Program-made: the position numbers and the translations under genes
The notes under the pieces: model-generated
Told to the model about the DNA's origin: nothing
The model's input: only the letters and a program-made list of their open reading frames with translations
The model's database searches: none
Part shown: piece by piece, positions 1 through 7,133 of the stretch
Numbering within the stretch: the stretch's first letter is position 1
Layout: every line of letters starts with the position of its first letter
Assembly (NCBI GenBank): GCA_012841255.1
Contig: DUUZ01000019.1
Coordinates: 1 to 16,499 of the forward strand
Origin: Clostridiaceae bacterium
GTDB taxonomy: Bacteria; Bacillota; Clostridia; Saccharofermentanales; DTU023
DNA: 16,499 bases
Reading direction: 5' to 3'

Positions 1-2
1 CA

Positions 3-323
3 AGAAAGCTGATGTGCATCCGCGTTCTGGGTGGAACGGGACGTCGTTATGCCAATGTCGGCGACGTGATCGTCTGTTCTGTCAAGGAAGCCGCCCCGGG
101 CGGTACGGTTAAAAAGGGCGATGTCGTCCGGGCCGTCGTCGTCAGAACCAAGGCGGGCATCCAGCGCAAGGACGGTTCGGTCATCCGTTTCGACGAGAAT
201 GCCGCAGTCATCCTGAAAGAGGATGGCAACCCGCAGGGCACGCGTATCTTCGGACCTATCGCCCGCGAGCTGCGTGAGAAGAACTACATGAAGATTCTCT
301 CGCTCGCGCCCGAGGTCCTGTAG
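3..323 (+). CDS. rplN: 50S ribosomal protein L14 (uL14), 5' end truncated by window
   Basis: L14 is a core protein of the large subunit that binds 23S rRNA at the subunit interface. The frame is open to the window edge, and the residues before the first ATG (RKL, then MCIRVLGG) match the L14 interior. The gene therefore starts upstream, and the ATG at 12 is an internal Met. Visible landmarks are MCIRVLGGTGRRYA, the KEAAPGGTVKKGDVV loop, the RFDENAAV stretch and the C-terminal ARELREKNYMKILSLAPEVL typical of the family. About 16 N-terminal residues are missing compared with the usual 122. The TAG at 321-323 is followed 17 bases later by rplX, as in the standard spc operon order. Confidence 0.97.
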   Translation, partial: RKLMCIRVLGGTGRRYANVGDVIVCSVKEAAPGGTVKKGDVVRAVVVRTKAGIQRKDGSVIRFDENAAVILKEDGNPQGTRIFGPIARELREKNYMKILSLAPEVL

Positions 324-340
324 TGGCAAAGGAGGAGAGG

Positions 341-691
341 ATGTCCCGAAATAAATTACATGTCAAGGTCGACGACCAGGTGTACGTCCTGACCGGGAAA
401 GATGCCGGAAAGACGGGCAAGATCATCGCTGCGTACCCTGCCAAGGGCCGAGTGATCGTCGAGGGCGTCAATATTGCGACGCGCCACGTCAAGCCGCGTT
501 CCCAGCACCAGCAGGGCGGGATCATCCGCCAGGAGATGCCCATCGACGCATCCAATGTCATGCTGGTCTGTCAGAAATGCAAGCGTCCGACCAAGGTTGG
601 AAGAAAATATGAGGAAAACGGCGACAAGGTCCGCTACTGCAAGTCCTGCGGCGCCACTGTCTCCGTCGTGAATAAAGGGAAGAAGGAGTAA
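341..691 (+). CDS. rplX: 50S ribosomal protein L24 (uL24), zinc-ribbon form
   Basis: L24 binds 23S rRNA early and helps start large-subunit assembly. I chose the ATG at 341 because GGAGG at 331-335 precedes it at good spacing and the product (116 aa) then begins MSRNKLHVKVDDQV, as expected. An in-frame GTG at 323 would add six residues, but it overlaps the rplN stop codon and has no ribosome binding site. A KOW motif lies at about residues 11-37 (VYVLTGKDAGKTGKI). Two cysteine pairs, C77/C80 and C100/C103, form a zinc-ribbon-like site near the C-terminus. The gene lies between rplN and rplE, with three bases before rplE. Confidence 0.97.
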   Translation: MSRNKLHVKVDDQVYVLTGKDAGKTGKIIAAYPAKGRVIVEGVNIATRHVKPRSQHQQGGIIRQEMPIDASNVMLVCQKCKRPTKVGRKYEENGDKVRYCKSCGATVSVVNKGKKE

Positions 692-694
692 CGC

Positions 695-1234
695 ATGAAC
701 CGCTTGAAAGATAAGTATAAAGACGAAGTGCGCGATGCTCTGATGAAGGAATTCGAGTACAGTACGGTCATGCAGGTTCCCAAACTTGAGAAGATCGTTC
801 TGAACATCGGCCTGGGCAACGTCCGCGAAAACCCCAAGGCGGTTGAATCGGCAGTGCGCGATCTGACGACCATTTCGGGCCAGAAGCCCATCGTTGTCAA
901 CGCCAGGAAATCTGTCGCCAACTTCAAGCTGCGGGAAGGCATGCCCAACGGTGTCAAGGTGACGATCCGGGGCGACCGGATGTACCAGTTCCTGGACAAG
1001 CTGATCAGCATTGCACTCCCGCGGGTCCGTGACTTCCGCGGTGTCAACCCCAATTCGTTTGACGGGCATGGCAACTATTCTTTGGGTGCACGCGAGCAGC
1101 TGATCTTCCCCGAAGTTGATTACGACAGCATCGACAAGATCAACGGGCTGGACATCGCCATCGTGACGACGGCGAAGACGGATGAGGAGGCCAAGGCCCT
1201 TCTCACCCTGCTCGGCATGCCGTTCCGTAAATAA
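695..1234 (+). CDS. rplE: 50S ribosomal protein L5 (uL5)
   Basis: L5 binds 5S rRNA and forms part of the central protuberance, contacting the P-site tRNA. The 179-residue product matches the usual family length. Landmarks are the N-terminal MNRLKDKYKDEVRDALMKEF, the VPKLEKIVLNIGLG segment, GQKPIVVNARKSVANFKLRE, and the C-terminal KTDEEAKALLTLLGMPF. The AAGGAG binding site upstream overlaps the end of rplX, so the two are very likely translationally coupled. Order and spacing are those of a normal spc operon. I see nothing unusual in the sequence. Confidence 0.98.
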   Translation: MNRLKDKYKDEVRDALMKEFEYSTVMQVPKLEKIVLNIGLGNVRENPKAVESAVRDLTTISGQKPIVVNARKSVANFKLREGMPNGVKVTIRGDRMYQFLDKLISIALPRVRDFRGVNPNSFDGHGNYSLGAREQLIFPEVDYDSIDKINGLDIAIVTTAKTDEEAKALLTLLGMPFRK

Positions 1235-1246
1235 GAGGAGTAGACC

Positions 1247-1432
1247 ATGGCGAAAAAATCAATGATTATCAAAGCACAACGCGAGCCGAAATTTTCGACG
1301 CGCCAGAAGAACCGCTGTCAGCTGTGCGGGCGTCCTCACGCCTATATCCGCAAATTTGGTGTCTGCCGTCTCTGTTTCCGTGAACTCGCGTACAAAGGCC
1401 AGATCCCTGGCGTCCGCAAGGCCAGTTGGTAA
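1247..1432 (+). CDS. rpsN: 30S ribosomal protein S14 type Z (uS14), zinc-binding
   Basis: S14 sits in the head of the small subunit. At 61 residues this is the short, zinc-binding type Z, not the longer zinc-free form of about 89-101 residues. The four ligands are C24, C27, C40 and C43 (RCQLCGRP and GVCRLCFREL). The C-terminal GQIPGVRKASW is diagnostic of the family. A GAGGAG site lies about nine bases before the ATG. The gene lies between rplE and rpsH, as is standard in Gram-positive spc operons. Confidence 0.98.
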   Translation: MAKKSMIIKAQREPKFSTRQKNRCQLCGRPHAYIRKFGVCRLCFRELAYKGQIPGVRKASW

Positions 1433-1444
1433 GGAGGAGATATC

Positions 1445-1840
1445 ATGCAGGTAACGGATCCTATCGCGGATATGCTGACACGCATCCGCAACGCCGGAAG
1501 AGCCGGCAAATTGACATGTGAGATCCCCGCTTCGAACATGAAGCGCGCCATCGCGGATATTCTCGTCGATGAGGGGTACATCGAAAAGGCCGCCTTCCGT
1601 GAAGACGGAAAACAGGGCGTCCTGACGGTCACCTTGAAGTATTACGGCTCCAAACCCGTTATTTCGGGTATCAGACGCATTTCCAAGCCGGGCTTGCGCG
1701 TTTACGCCGATGTTGATCATCTGCCGCGCGTCCAGAACGGTCTTGGAATCGCCATCATCTCGACCTCAAAAGGCGTGATGACAGATAAATTTGCCCGCCG
1801 CACCAAAATTGGCGGTGAAGTACTGGCGTATGTCTGGTAA
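1445..1840 (+). CDS. rpsH: 30S ribosomal protein S8 (uS8)
   Basis: S8 binds the central domain of 16S rRNA and is a primary assembly protein. The product has 131 residues, close to the family norm. It opens with MQVTDPIADMLTRIRNA, which is typical. The C-terminal half contains RRISKPGLRVYA, LGIAIISTSKGVMTDKFAR and the terminal GGEVLAYVW, the classic S8 ending. An AAGGAGGAGA site precedes the ATG. In E. coli S8 represses its own operon at an mRNA site near rplE; I did not recognise an equivalent here. The gap to rplF is longer than its neighbours and contains a small perfect hairpin. Confidence 0.98.
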   Translation: MQVTDPIADMLTRIRNAGRAGKLTCEIPASNMKRAIADILVDEGYIEKAAFREDGKQGVLTVTLKYYGSKPVISGIRRISKPGLRVYADVDHLPRVQNGLGIAIISTSKGVMTDKFARRTKIGGEVLAYVW

Positions 1841-1861
1841 CGAGGGCTTTTACTCTGAAAA

Positions 1862-1876
1862 GGGTTCCGAGAACCC
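1862..1876 (+). other. Small perfect hairpin in the rpsH-rplF gap
   Basis: GGGTTC at 1862-1867 and GAACCC at 1871-1876 are exact inverted repeats around a three-base CGA loop, in the 61-base gap between rpsH and rplF. No T-run follows, so it does not look like an intrinsic terminator. It could be an RNA-processing, pausing or protein-binding element, or chance. The function is unknown. Confidence 0.45.
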
Positions 1877-1901
1877 GCAATCTTAAGAGCAGGAGGACGA
1901 A

Positions 1902-2441
1902 ATGTCAAGAATAGGCAAGAAGCCGATCCCCCTTCCCAAGGACATCAAGGTTGAGGTCCTGGACGGAGAGATCAAAGTGAGCCGCGGCAGCGATTCGCTT
2001 TCCCAGAAATTGCTTCCTGGGATCAAAGTGACGGTCAGTGAGACGGAAGTCGTCATTGAACGCGAGAATGACAATCGTGATACCCTGGCCCTCCACGGCC
2101 TGACACGCTCCCTGGTCAACAATATGGTGATCGGGCTCAGCGAAGGATTTACGAAGAATCTTGAAATCCAGGGTGTCGGATACCGGGCGGCCAAGAACGG
2201 CAACCAGCTGGTCATGGACCTCGGCTATTCCCACCAGGTTATTTTTGAAGAACCGGAAGGCATTACCTTTGAACTGGCCTCCCCGACGCGGATCGCCGTG
2301 AAGGGCGCCGACAAGCAGCTGGTCGGCGAAATGGCCGCCAAGATCAGAGGTTCCCGTCTGCCCGATCCCTACAAGGGCAAGGGTGTCCGATACGCCGGCG
2401 AGATCATCCGTCTCAAGGCCGGTAAGGCCGGTGCCAAGTAA
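1902..2441 (+). CDS. rplF: 50S ribosomal protein L6 (uL6)
   Basis: L6 binds 23S rRNA near the factor-binding site at the base of the stalk. The 179-residue product matches the family length. Landmarks are the start MSRIGKKPIPLPKDIKVEV, HGLTRSLVNNMVIGLSEGF, the LEIQGVGYRA motif, and the C-terminal RLPDPYKGKGVRYAGEIIRL, which is the L6 signature region. The AGGAGG binding site at 1891-1896 is strong. It is the first gene after the longest gap in the upstream half of the cluster (61 bases), and rplR follows after 11 bases. Confidence 0.98.
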   Translation: MSRIGKKPIPLPKDIKVEVLDGEIKVSRGSDSLSQKLLPGIKVTVSETEVVIERENDNRDTLALHGLTRSLVNNMVIGLSEGFTKNLEIQGVGYRAAKNGNQLVMDLGYSHQVIFEEPEGITFELASPTRIAVKGADKQLVGEMAAKIRGSRLPDPYKGKGVRYAGEIIRLKAGKAGAK

Positions 2442-2452
2442 GGAGCGCGCAT

Positions 2453-2821
2453 ATGATTAAAAAAGAACCACGCAACAAGGTCCGCCTCCGCCGCCACGCC
2501 CGTGTCAGAAAACACATCAGCGGTACGGCTGAGCGTCCGAGACTGAATGTCTTTCGAAGCGACTCCCATATTTACGCGCAGGTCATCGACGACGTCACCC
2601 ATCAGACCCTGGCAGCAGCTTCCACGCTGGATGCCGGCGTTAAAAGTGCGCATCCCCACGGCGGTAATGTAGAGGCAGCCAAGGCTGTCGGAAAACTGAT
2701 CGCCGAGCGCGCCTTGGAGAAGGGCGTTAAGGACGTCGTGTTTGACCGCGGCGGATACCTTTACCACGGGCGGGTTGCCGCTCTGGCCGAAGCCGCGCGT
2801 GAAGCCGGACTTGAATTTTGA
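2453..2821 (+). CDS. rplR: 50S ribosomal protein L18 (uL18)
   Basis: L18 binds 5S rRNA together with L5 and anchors it to the large subunit. The product has 122 residues, about the usual length. The basic N-terminus (NKVRLRRHARVRKHISGTAE) is followed by RPRLNVFRSDSHIYAQVIDD. The C-terminal VVFDRGGYLYHGRVAALAEA is the family signature. An AAGGAG site at the end of rplF precedes the ATG. The stop codon lies 11 bases before the chosen rpsE start. Confidence 0.98.
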   Translation: MIKKEPRNKVRLRRHARVRKHISGTAERPRLNVFRSDSHIYAQVIDDVTHQTLAAASTLDAGVKSAHPHGGNVEAAKAVGKLIAERALEKGVKDVVFDRGGYLYHGRVAALAEAAREAGLEF

Positions 2822-2832
2822 GGAGTGGCATT

Positions 2833-3354
2833 ATGAGAAGAGAACGAGACCGCGACAGAAGAGATGACAGAGATCGCGACAACGAATTCCAGGAGCGCGT
2901 CATCCATATCGGGCGCGTTGCCAAAACCGTCAAGGGCGGACGTAACTTCCGCTTCACCGCCCTGGTCGTCGTCGGTGACGGCGAGGGACGGGTCGGCAAG
3001 GGCCTGGGCAAGTCGAGCGAGATTCCGGAAGCGATCCGCAAGGGTATCGAAGACGCGAAGAAGAATCTGGTCCATGTCGCGACCTATAAAGATACAATCC
3101 CCTATGAGGTGACCGGCAGATTCGGCGCCGCACGCGTTCTCCTGAAGCCGGCAGCAGCCGGTACGGGTGTTATCGCAGGCGGGGCTGTCCGCGCCGTATG
3201 TGAGTTGGCCGGCATCAAGGATATCCGGACCAAGTCGCTCGGCAGCGCCAATCCCAACAACGTCGTCAACGCGACAATCGAGGGACTGAAATCCCTGCGT
3301 ACGCTTGAACAGGTCGCCGAGATCCGCGGCAAAAACCCGCGGGAAGTCCTGTAA
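2833..3354 (+). CDS. rpsE: 30S ribosomal protein S5 (uS5) with Arg/Asp-rich N-terminus
   Basis: S5 lines the mRNA entry tunnel of the small subunit and affects decoding accuracy. The ATG at 2833 follows GAGGAG at 2820-2825. A TTG at 2818, inside the rplR stop region, is in frame but lacks a binding site. The product has 173 residues. The S5 double-stranded RNA-binding domain runs from about residue 20 (ERVIHIGRVAKTVKGGRNFR), and the second domain carries GTGVIAGGAVRAVCELAGI and KSLGSANPNNVVNA. The oddity is the first 18 residues, which hold eight Arg and eight Asp/Glu in near alternation (MRRERDRDRRDDRDRDNE). Related S5 proteins usually have a charged but more varied start here. Confidence 0.97.
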   Translation: MRRERDRDRRDDRDRDNEFQERVIHIGRVAKTVKGGRNFRFTALVVVGDGEGRVGKGLGKSSEIPEAIRKGIEDAKKNLVHVATYKDTIPYEVTGRFGAARVLLKPAAAGTGVIAGGAVRAVCELAGIKDIRTKSLGSANPNNVVNATIEGLKSLRTLEQVAEIRGKNPREVL

Positions 3355-3364
3355 GGAGGGTGAC

Positions 3365-3568
3365 ATGGATCAAGTGAAAATTACACTTTTGAAAAGCACC
3401 AATAGTGCGAAGAAAGATCAGGTTGCGACCGTTCACGCACTGGGCCTTCGAAAGATCGGCCAATGCGTGGTACACAAGGATAATGACGCCATCCGCGGCA
3501 TGATCCGCAAGGTCCGCCACCTAGTCGTCGCTGAGCCTTATGAAGGAGGAGACGATGAAGCTGAATGA
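3365..3568 (+). CDS. rpmD: 50S ribosomal protein L30 (uL30)
   Basis: L30 is a small 23S rRNA-binding protein found in many but not all bacteria. The ATG at 3365 follows AAGGAGGG at good spacing and gives 67 residues beginning MDQVKITLLKSTNSAKKDQV. A longer in-frame reading from 3305 lies inside rpsE and is not credible. The core ALGLRKIGQCVVHKDNDAIRG is typical of the family. The acidic tail EGGDDEAE goes a few residues beyond the usual end, and its codons also form the ribosome binding site and start of rplO. The two genes overlap by 14 bases, which suggests translational coupling. Confidence 0.96.
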   Translation: MDQVKITLLKSTNSAKKDQVATVHALGLRKIGQCVVHKDNDAIRGMIRKVRHLVVAEPYEGGDDEAE

Positions 3569-4004
3569 TTTGAGACCGGTAGACGGTGCAACGAAGAAGG
3601 CCTCGCGCGTCGGGCGCGGGCATGGATCGGGCAGCGGCAAAACATCAGGCCGCGGCCATAAGGGCCAGAAGGCGCGCTCCGGGGGCGGTGTCCGACCCCA
3701 GTTCGAGGGCGGCCAGATGCCCCTGTACCGCCGGCTTCCCAAGCGCGGGTTCAACAACAAGCGCTTTGCCAAGCATTACATCATCGTCAATGTCGGTGAT
3801 CTGATGCGCATGGATGAAGGCGATACCGTGACAGCGGAAACCCTGGCGCAAAAAGGCGTCATTTCGCTGCCGAAAGTCAATGACGGTTTGAAGGTGCTGG
3901 GAGATGGCGAGCTGACCAAGAAGCTTGACGTCAAAGCCACTGCTTTCACCGCCGCGGCCAAAGAGAAAATTGAAGCGGCCGGGGGAACGTGTGAGGTAAT
4001 CTGA
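3555..4004 (+). CDS. rplO: 50S ribosomal protein L15 (uL15)
   Basis: L15 is a late-assembly large-subunit protein with a long basic extension that reaches into the rRNA core. I chose the ATG at 3555 over an in-frame one at 3540 because AAGGAGGA at 3543-3550 sits just before it and the product then starts MKLNDLRPVDGATKKASRVG, as L15 does. It has 149 residues. The Gly/Arg-rich extension (GRGHGSGSGKTSGRGHKGQK) covers about residues 19-40. LYRRLPKRGFNN is the family signature. The start overlaps the last 14 bases of rpmD, and a single base separates its stop from the secY start. Confidence 0.97.
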   Translation: MKLNDLRPVDGATKKASRVGRGHGSGSGKTSGRGHKGQKARSGGGVRPQFEGGQMPLYRRLPKRGFNNKRFAKHYIIVNVGDLMRMDEGDTVTAETLAQKGVISLPKVNDGLKVLGDGELTKKLDVKATAFTAAAKEKIEAAGGTCEVI

Positions 4005-4005
4005 C

Positions 4006-5298
4006 ATGGGCAGTATGTTTCAGACCCTGGCCAACGCCTGGAAAATTCCGGATCTCAAGAAGAAGATCACGTTCACGCTTTTTGCGATCCTGATTTTCCG
4101 TCTGGGTACGGCGGTGCCGACACCCATGATCGATGTTGAAGCTTTCAAGGACCTTATTTCAAGGTTCGGACAGCTGGGACAGTTCCTGGATATCATTTCG
4201 GGCGGTGCATTTGCCTCCGTCTCCGTTCTGGCCCTGGGAATCTCACCCTACATCAACGCCTCGATCATCATGCAGCTTCTGACCTTTGCCATTCCGGCCC
4301 TGGAGCGTCTCCAGAAGGAAGGCGAGGAAGGGCAGAAGAAGATCCAGAAGATTACAAGGATTGTGACCCTGGTCCTCTCCTTCGTCATGGCCACCTCCTA
4401 CGCCCTGTTGACGCGCGGCGCCACCACCCCGGGGATTCCCGAGTGGCTGAGCCTGGTGGTCATCATCTTCAGCTTTGCCGCCGGTGCCTCATTCATCATG
4501 TGGCTGGGCGAACAGATCGATGCCAAGGGCGTCGGCAACGGAATCTCCCTGATCATCTTCATCGGGATTGCCAGCCGTCTGCCGGACTACGCCTCGCGGC
4601 TCTTCTTCTACTTCCAGTCGCTGACTGTGACCCGCAACATCTTCCTGGCTTTGGGCCTGGTGCTCCTGACCGTTGCCGTTTTCATCGGCATTATCGCGGT
4701 GGTCGTCTTTATACAAAGCGCCGAACGCCGCATCCCGGTCCAGTACACCAAGCGCGTGGTCGGCCGCAAGATTTACGGGGGACAGAGCACCTACCTGCCG
4801 ATCAAGGCGAACCAGTCCGGTGTTCTGCCGGTCATCTTCGCCATGTCCATGCTGATGGTGCCCTCGACGATTGCCTCCTTTACCGGAAGTACAGGCAAGT
4901 TCGCGCGCTGGCTCATGACCTTTGATACCAACCCGCTTTACTATGTGATCTACTCACTCCTGATCATTGCCTTTACTTTCTTCTATGCCATGATCAGCTA
5001 CAACCCGGTTGACATCGCAAACAACCTGCAGAAGAACGGCGGCTACATCCTGGGAATCAGGCCCGGCCGTCCGACCGCGGAATTCATCGGCAAGACGGCC
5101 CGCAGGCTCAACTGGTTCGAGTCGGTCTTCCTGGTCGTTCTGGTCCTGATGCCGGCCGTCCTCGGTGCCGTAACCGGTGCCCAGGGGATCTGGTTCGGCG
5201 GAACGGCAGTCCTGATCCTGGTCGGTGTGGCCATGGATATCGTGACGCAGCTTGAAGCTCAGATGCTCATGCGCCACTACAAAGGATTCCTGGACTAG
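4006..5298 (+). CDS. secY: Preprotein translocase subunit SecY
   Basis: SecY is the protein-conducting channel of the SecYEG translocon in the cytoplasmic membrane. The 430-residue product has the spread of hydrophobic segments expected for ten membrane helices. Landmarks are GISPYINAS at 78-86, GVGNGISL at 175-182, the cytoplasmic loop ERRIPVQYTKR at 240-250 that contacts ribosome and SecA, LPIKANQSGVLPVIFA at 264-279, and the C-terminal MRHYKGFL. The ATG at 4006 sits nine bases after GAGG. An ATG at 4015 would give the more usual MFQTLANAWKI start, so the first three residues are uncertain. The gene follows rplO by one base and precedes adk, the common Gram-positive order. Confidence 0.98.
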   Translation: MGSMFQTLANAWKIPDLKKKITFTLFAILIFRLGTAVPTPMIDVEAFKDLISRFGQLGQFLDIISGGAFASVSVLALGISPYINASIIMQLLTFAIPALERLQKEGEEGQKKIQKITRIVTLVLSFVMATSYALLTRGATTPGIPEWLSLVVIIFSFAAGASFIMWLGEQIDAKGVGNGISLIIFIGIASRLPDYASRLFFYFQSLTVTRNIFLALGLVLLTVAVFIGIIAVVVFIQSAERRIPVQYTKRVVGRKIYGGQSTYLPIKANQSGVLPVIFAMSMLMVPSTIASFTGSTGKFARWLMTFDTNPLYYVIYSLLIIAFTFFYAMISYNPVDIANNLQKNGGYILGIRPGRPTAEFIGKTARRLNWFESVFLVVLVLMPAVLGAVTGAQGIWFGGTAVLILVGVAMDIVTQLEAQMLMRHYKGFLD

Positions 5299-5302
5299 TG
5301 CC

Positions 5303-5986
5303 ATGATGAAGCGGATTGTGTTGTTGGGCGCGCCGGGAAGCGGCAAGGGGACCTGGTCCAAGATTCTTTCAGAATCATTGTCGCTTCTCCATATCTCATC
5401 GGGAGATCTCTTCCGCATGGAACTGGCCAATGACACGGCCCTGGGGCGTGAAGTGCGAAGCTGCATTGAGCAGGGCGCGCTGGTCCCGGATGAGGTGACC
5501 ATTCAGCTGGTCAAGAAATCGCTGGTGAAGGGAAGGGGCCGTGAAGGGTTTATCCTGGACGGCTTCCCGCGCACCATCCGGCAGGCGGAGGCCCTGGATG
5601 AGATCCTGGACGAAGCCGGCCTGAAGATCGACGCGGTCGTCGACCTGGCGGTTGATGAAGAAACCCTGATCGAACGCACGCTCTCCCGCCTGGTCTGCCT
5701 GGATTGCGGCCAGCCCTACAACACGACCACCATGAAACCCAAGGTGGAAGGGGTCTGTGATGTGTGCGGCGGCAAGGTGGTCCGCAGGAGCGATGACACT
5801 GAGGAAACGCTTCAAAGACGGTTCAAGGCCTATCATGAGCAGACCGAACCGCTGATTGACTACTATGAAGCCCAGGGCAAGCTGCTGGTGTTCGCCAACA
5901 CCGCCATGCCCGGAGTTGCGGCTCAAAGAGAAATGCTGGCCCTTTTGGGGCTTGAGGCCGGGACCAGCCCGGAACTTGACAAATAA
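5303..5986 (+). CDS. adk: Adenylate kinase, zinc-containing LID
   Basis: Adenylate kinase interconverts ATP plus AMP with two ADP in the cytoplasm. The start is ATG 5303 or 5306, four or seven bases after the secY stop. There is no clear binding site, so translation probably depends on coupling to secY. The product has 227 residues. Visible parts are the P-loop GAPGSGKGT (9-17), the AMP-binding ISSGDLFR (31-38) and DGFPRT (86-91), R125 and R129 ahead of the LID, and RRSDD (161-165). The LID zinc ligands are C132, C135, C152 and C155. Residue 18 is Trp, where most family members have Gln, as in GKGTQA. The C-terminus has a short extension after ALLGLE. Confidence 0.97.
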   Translation: MMKRIVLLGAPGSGKGTWSKILSESLSLLHISSGDLFRMELANDTALGREVRSCIEQGALVPDEVTIQLVKKSLVKGRGREGFILDGFPRTIRQAEALDEILDEAGLKIDAVVDLAVDEETLIERTLSRLVCLDCGQPYNTTTMKPKVEGVCDVCGGKVVRRSDDTEETLQRRFKAYHEQTEPLIDYYEAQGKLLVFANTAMPGVAAQREMLALLGLEAGTSPELDK

Positions 5987-5997
5987 GTGAGAAGACG

Positions 5998-6798
5998 ATG
6001 ATAAGCCTTAAGTCCAAGGAAGCGATTGATGTGATGCGCCGTCCCGGCGCCGTCGTCGCCGCGGTATTTGAGGCTATCCGCCCTCTCATGAAAGAAGGCA
6101 TCACGACGGACCGGATCGACAAGGTCGCCCATGAGGTCATCCTGGAGGCAGGGGCCATCCCCTCTTTTCTGGGCTATGACGGCCAGGGGCCGACACCCTT
6201 TCCGGGCTCGACCTGCATCTCGATCGACGATGAGATCGTCCACGGGTTCCCCAGCAAAGACCGGATCCTGGAGGACGGCATGATCGTCTCAGTGGATGTC
6301 GGTGCCTACTTGGACGGCTATCACGGAGACGCCGCCCGGACCTTTATCATCGGGGAGGTCCCCGACCGGGTCCGCGAGCTGGTCCGTGTCACTGAAGAAG
6401 CCTTCTGGCTGGGTGTCGAACAGGCCATGCCGGGCAAGCGGATGGGGGATATCTCCGCCGCTGTCCAGGAACACTGCGAGAGGCACGGCTTCGGCGTCGT
6501 CCGCGAACTGACCGGGCACGGTATCGGTCAGGCACTGCACGAATCCCCCAATGTCCCCAATTACGGACAGAAGGGGCGGGGAGTGCGGCTTGCCGCCGGC
6601 ATGACCCTGGCCCTGGAACCCATGGTGACCCTGGGTTCACGCCAGCTGGCCCTGGCCGAAAACGACTGGACATTTGTGACCCAGGACGGCCAGCCGTCAG
6701 CTCATTATGAGAACACCTTTGCGATCACGGAAGAGGGGCCGGTCATCCTGACGATGACCGACCGGGAGTTGGAAGCCCGAAAATGGAAGCGCCAGTAG
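5998..6798 (+). CDS. map: Type I methionine aminopeptidase
   Basis: This enzyme removes the initiator Met from nascent proteins whose second residue is small. The 266-residue product has the pita-bread fold signatures without an N-terminal zinc-finger extension. The catalytic or substrate His is H82 (EIVHGFPS). The five metal ligands are D100, D111, H174, E207 and E238 (SVDVGAYLDGYHGDAART, LTGHGIGQALHESP, LALEPMV, HYENTFAI). The GXGXXXHE pattern at 175-182 supports type I. The ATG follows only a weak GAGAAG site, 11 bases after adk. Its last 16 bases overlap the start of the next gene. The adk-map order is typical of Gram-positive bacteria. Confidence 0.97.
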   Translation: MISLKSKEAIDVMRRPGAVVAAVFEAIRPLMKEGITTDRIDKVAHEVILEAGAIPSFLGYDGQGPTPFPGSTCISIDDEIVHGFPSKDRILEDGMIVSVDVGAYLDGYHGDAARTFIIGEVPDRVRELVRVTEEAFWLGVEQAMPGKRMGDISAAVQEHCERHGFGVVRELTGHGIGQALHESPNVPNYGQKGRGVRLAAGMTLALEPMVTLGSRQLALAENDWTFVTQDGQPSAHYENTFAITEEGPVILTMTDRELEARKWKRQ

Positions 6799-7109
6799 AT
6801 ACGACTATGCCCTGGCCCTTCCTGCCGGGAATGATTGTCCTTTCCCTGAAAGGGCATGACCGCGGCAGACTCTACCTGATACTCGCCCTCAAGGGTGAAA
6901 GCCGACTCCTTCTGGCAGACGGCAGAACCCGAGGCTATGTTGACGCAAAGCTGAAGAATACGAAACACGTCCGCCGGCTCGGACAAGCCATAGACCCGGT
7001 GTCCCTGGAGGACATGCTGGCCGGGGAGATGTGCGAGAACGAGTGCAACATCTTCATCAGGAAACTGATTGAGCGGTGGGCCCGGGACAAAGGGATCGAC
7101 ATCAAATGA
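6783..7109 (+). CDS. Small KOW-like domain protein, probable RNA-binding
   Basis: The product has 108 residues. A KOW/L14e-like beta module is visible at about 12-55 (LPGMIVLSLKGHDRGRLYLI, then LLLADGRTRGYVDAKLKNTKHV). Small KOW proteins of this kind are commonly found between map and infA in Clostridia and are presumed to bind RNA or ribosomes; their exact role is not established. The C-terminal part from about residue 68 is mixed-charge and probably helical, with two Cys (MCENEC). I prefer ATG 6783, inside the end of map, because GGAAG at 6771-6775 precedes it. ATG 6807 would also preserve the KOW core but has no binding site. Co-translation with map is likely. Confidence 0.85.
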   Translation: MEAPVDTTMPWPFLPGMIVLSLKGHDRGRLYLILALKGESRLLLADGRTRGYVDAKLKNTKHVRRLGQAIDPVSLEDMLAGEMCENECNIFIRKLIERWARDKGIDIK

Positions 7110-7133
7110 CGTTGAAAGCGATCGGAGGAGAAG

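Noticed and set aside
323..340. Upstream GTG start for rplX
   Set aside because: It overlaps the rplN stop, lacks a binding site, and the region contains the GGAGG site for the ATG at 341.
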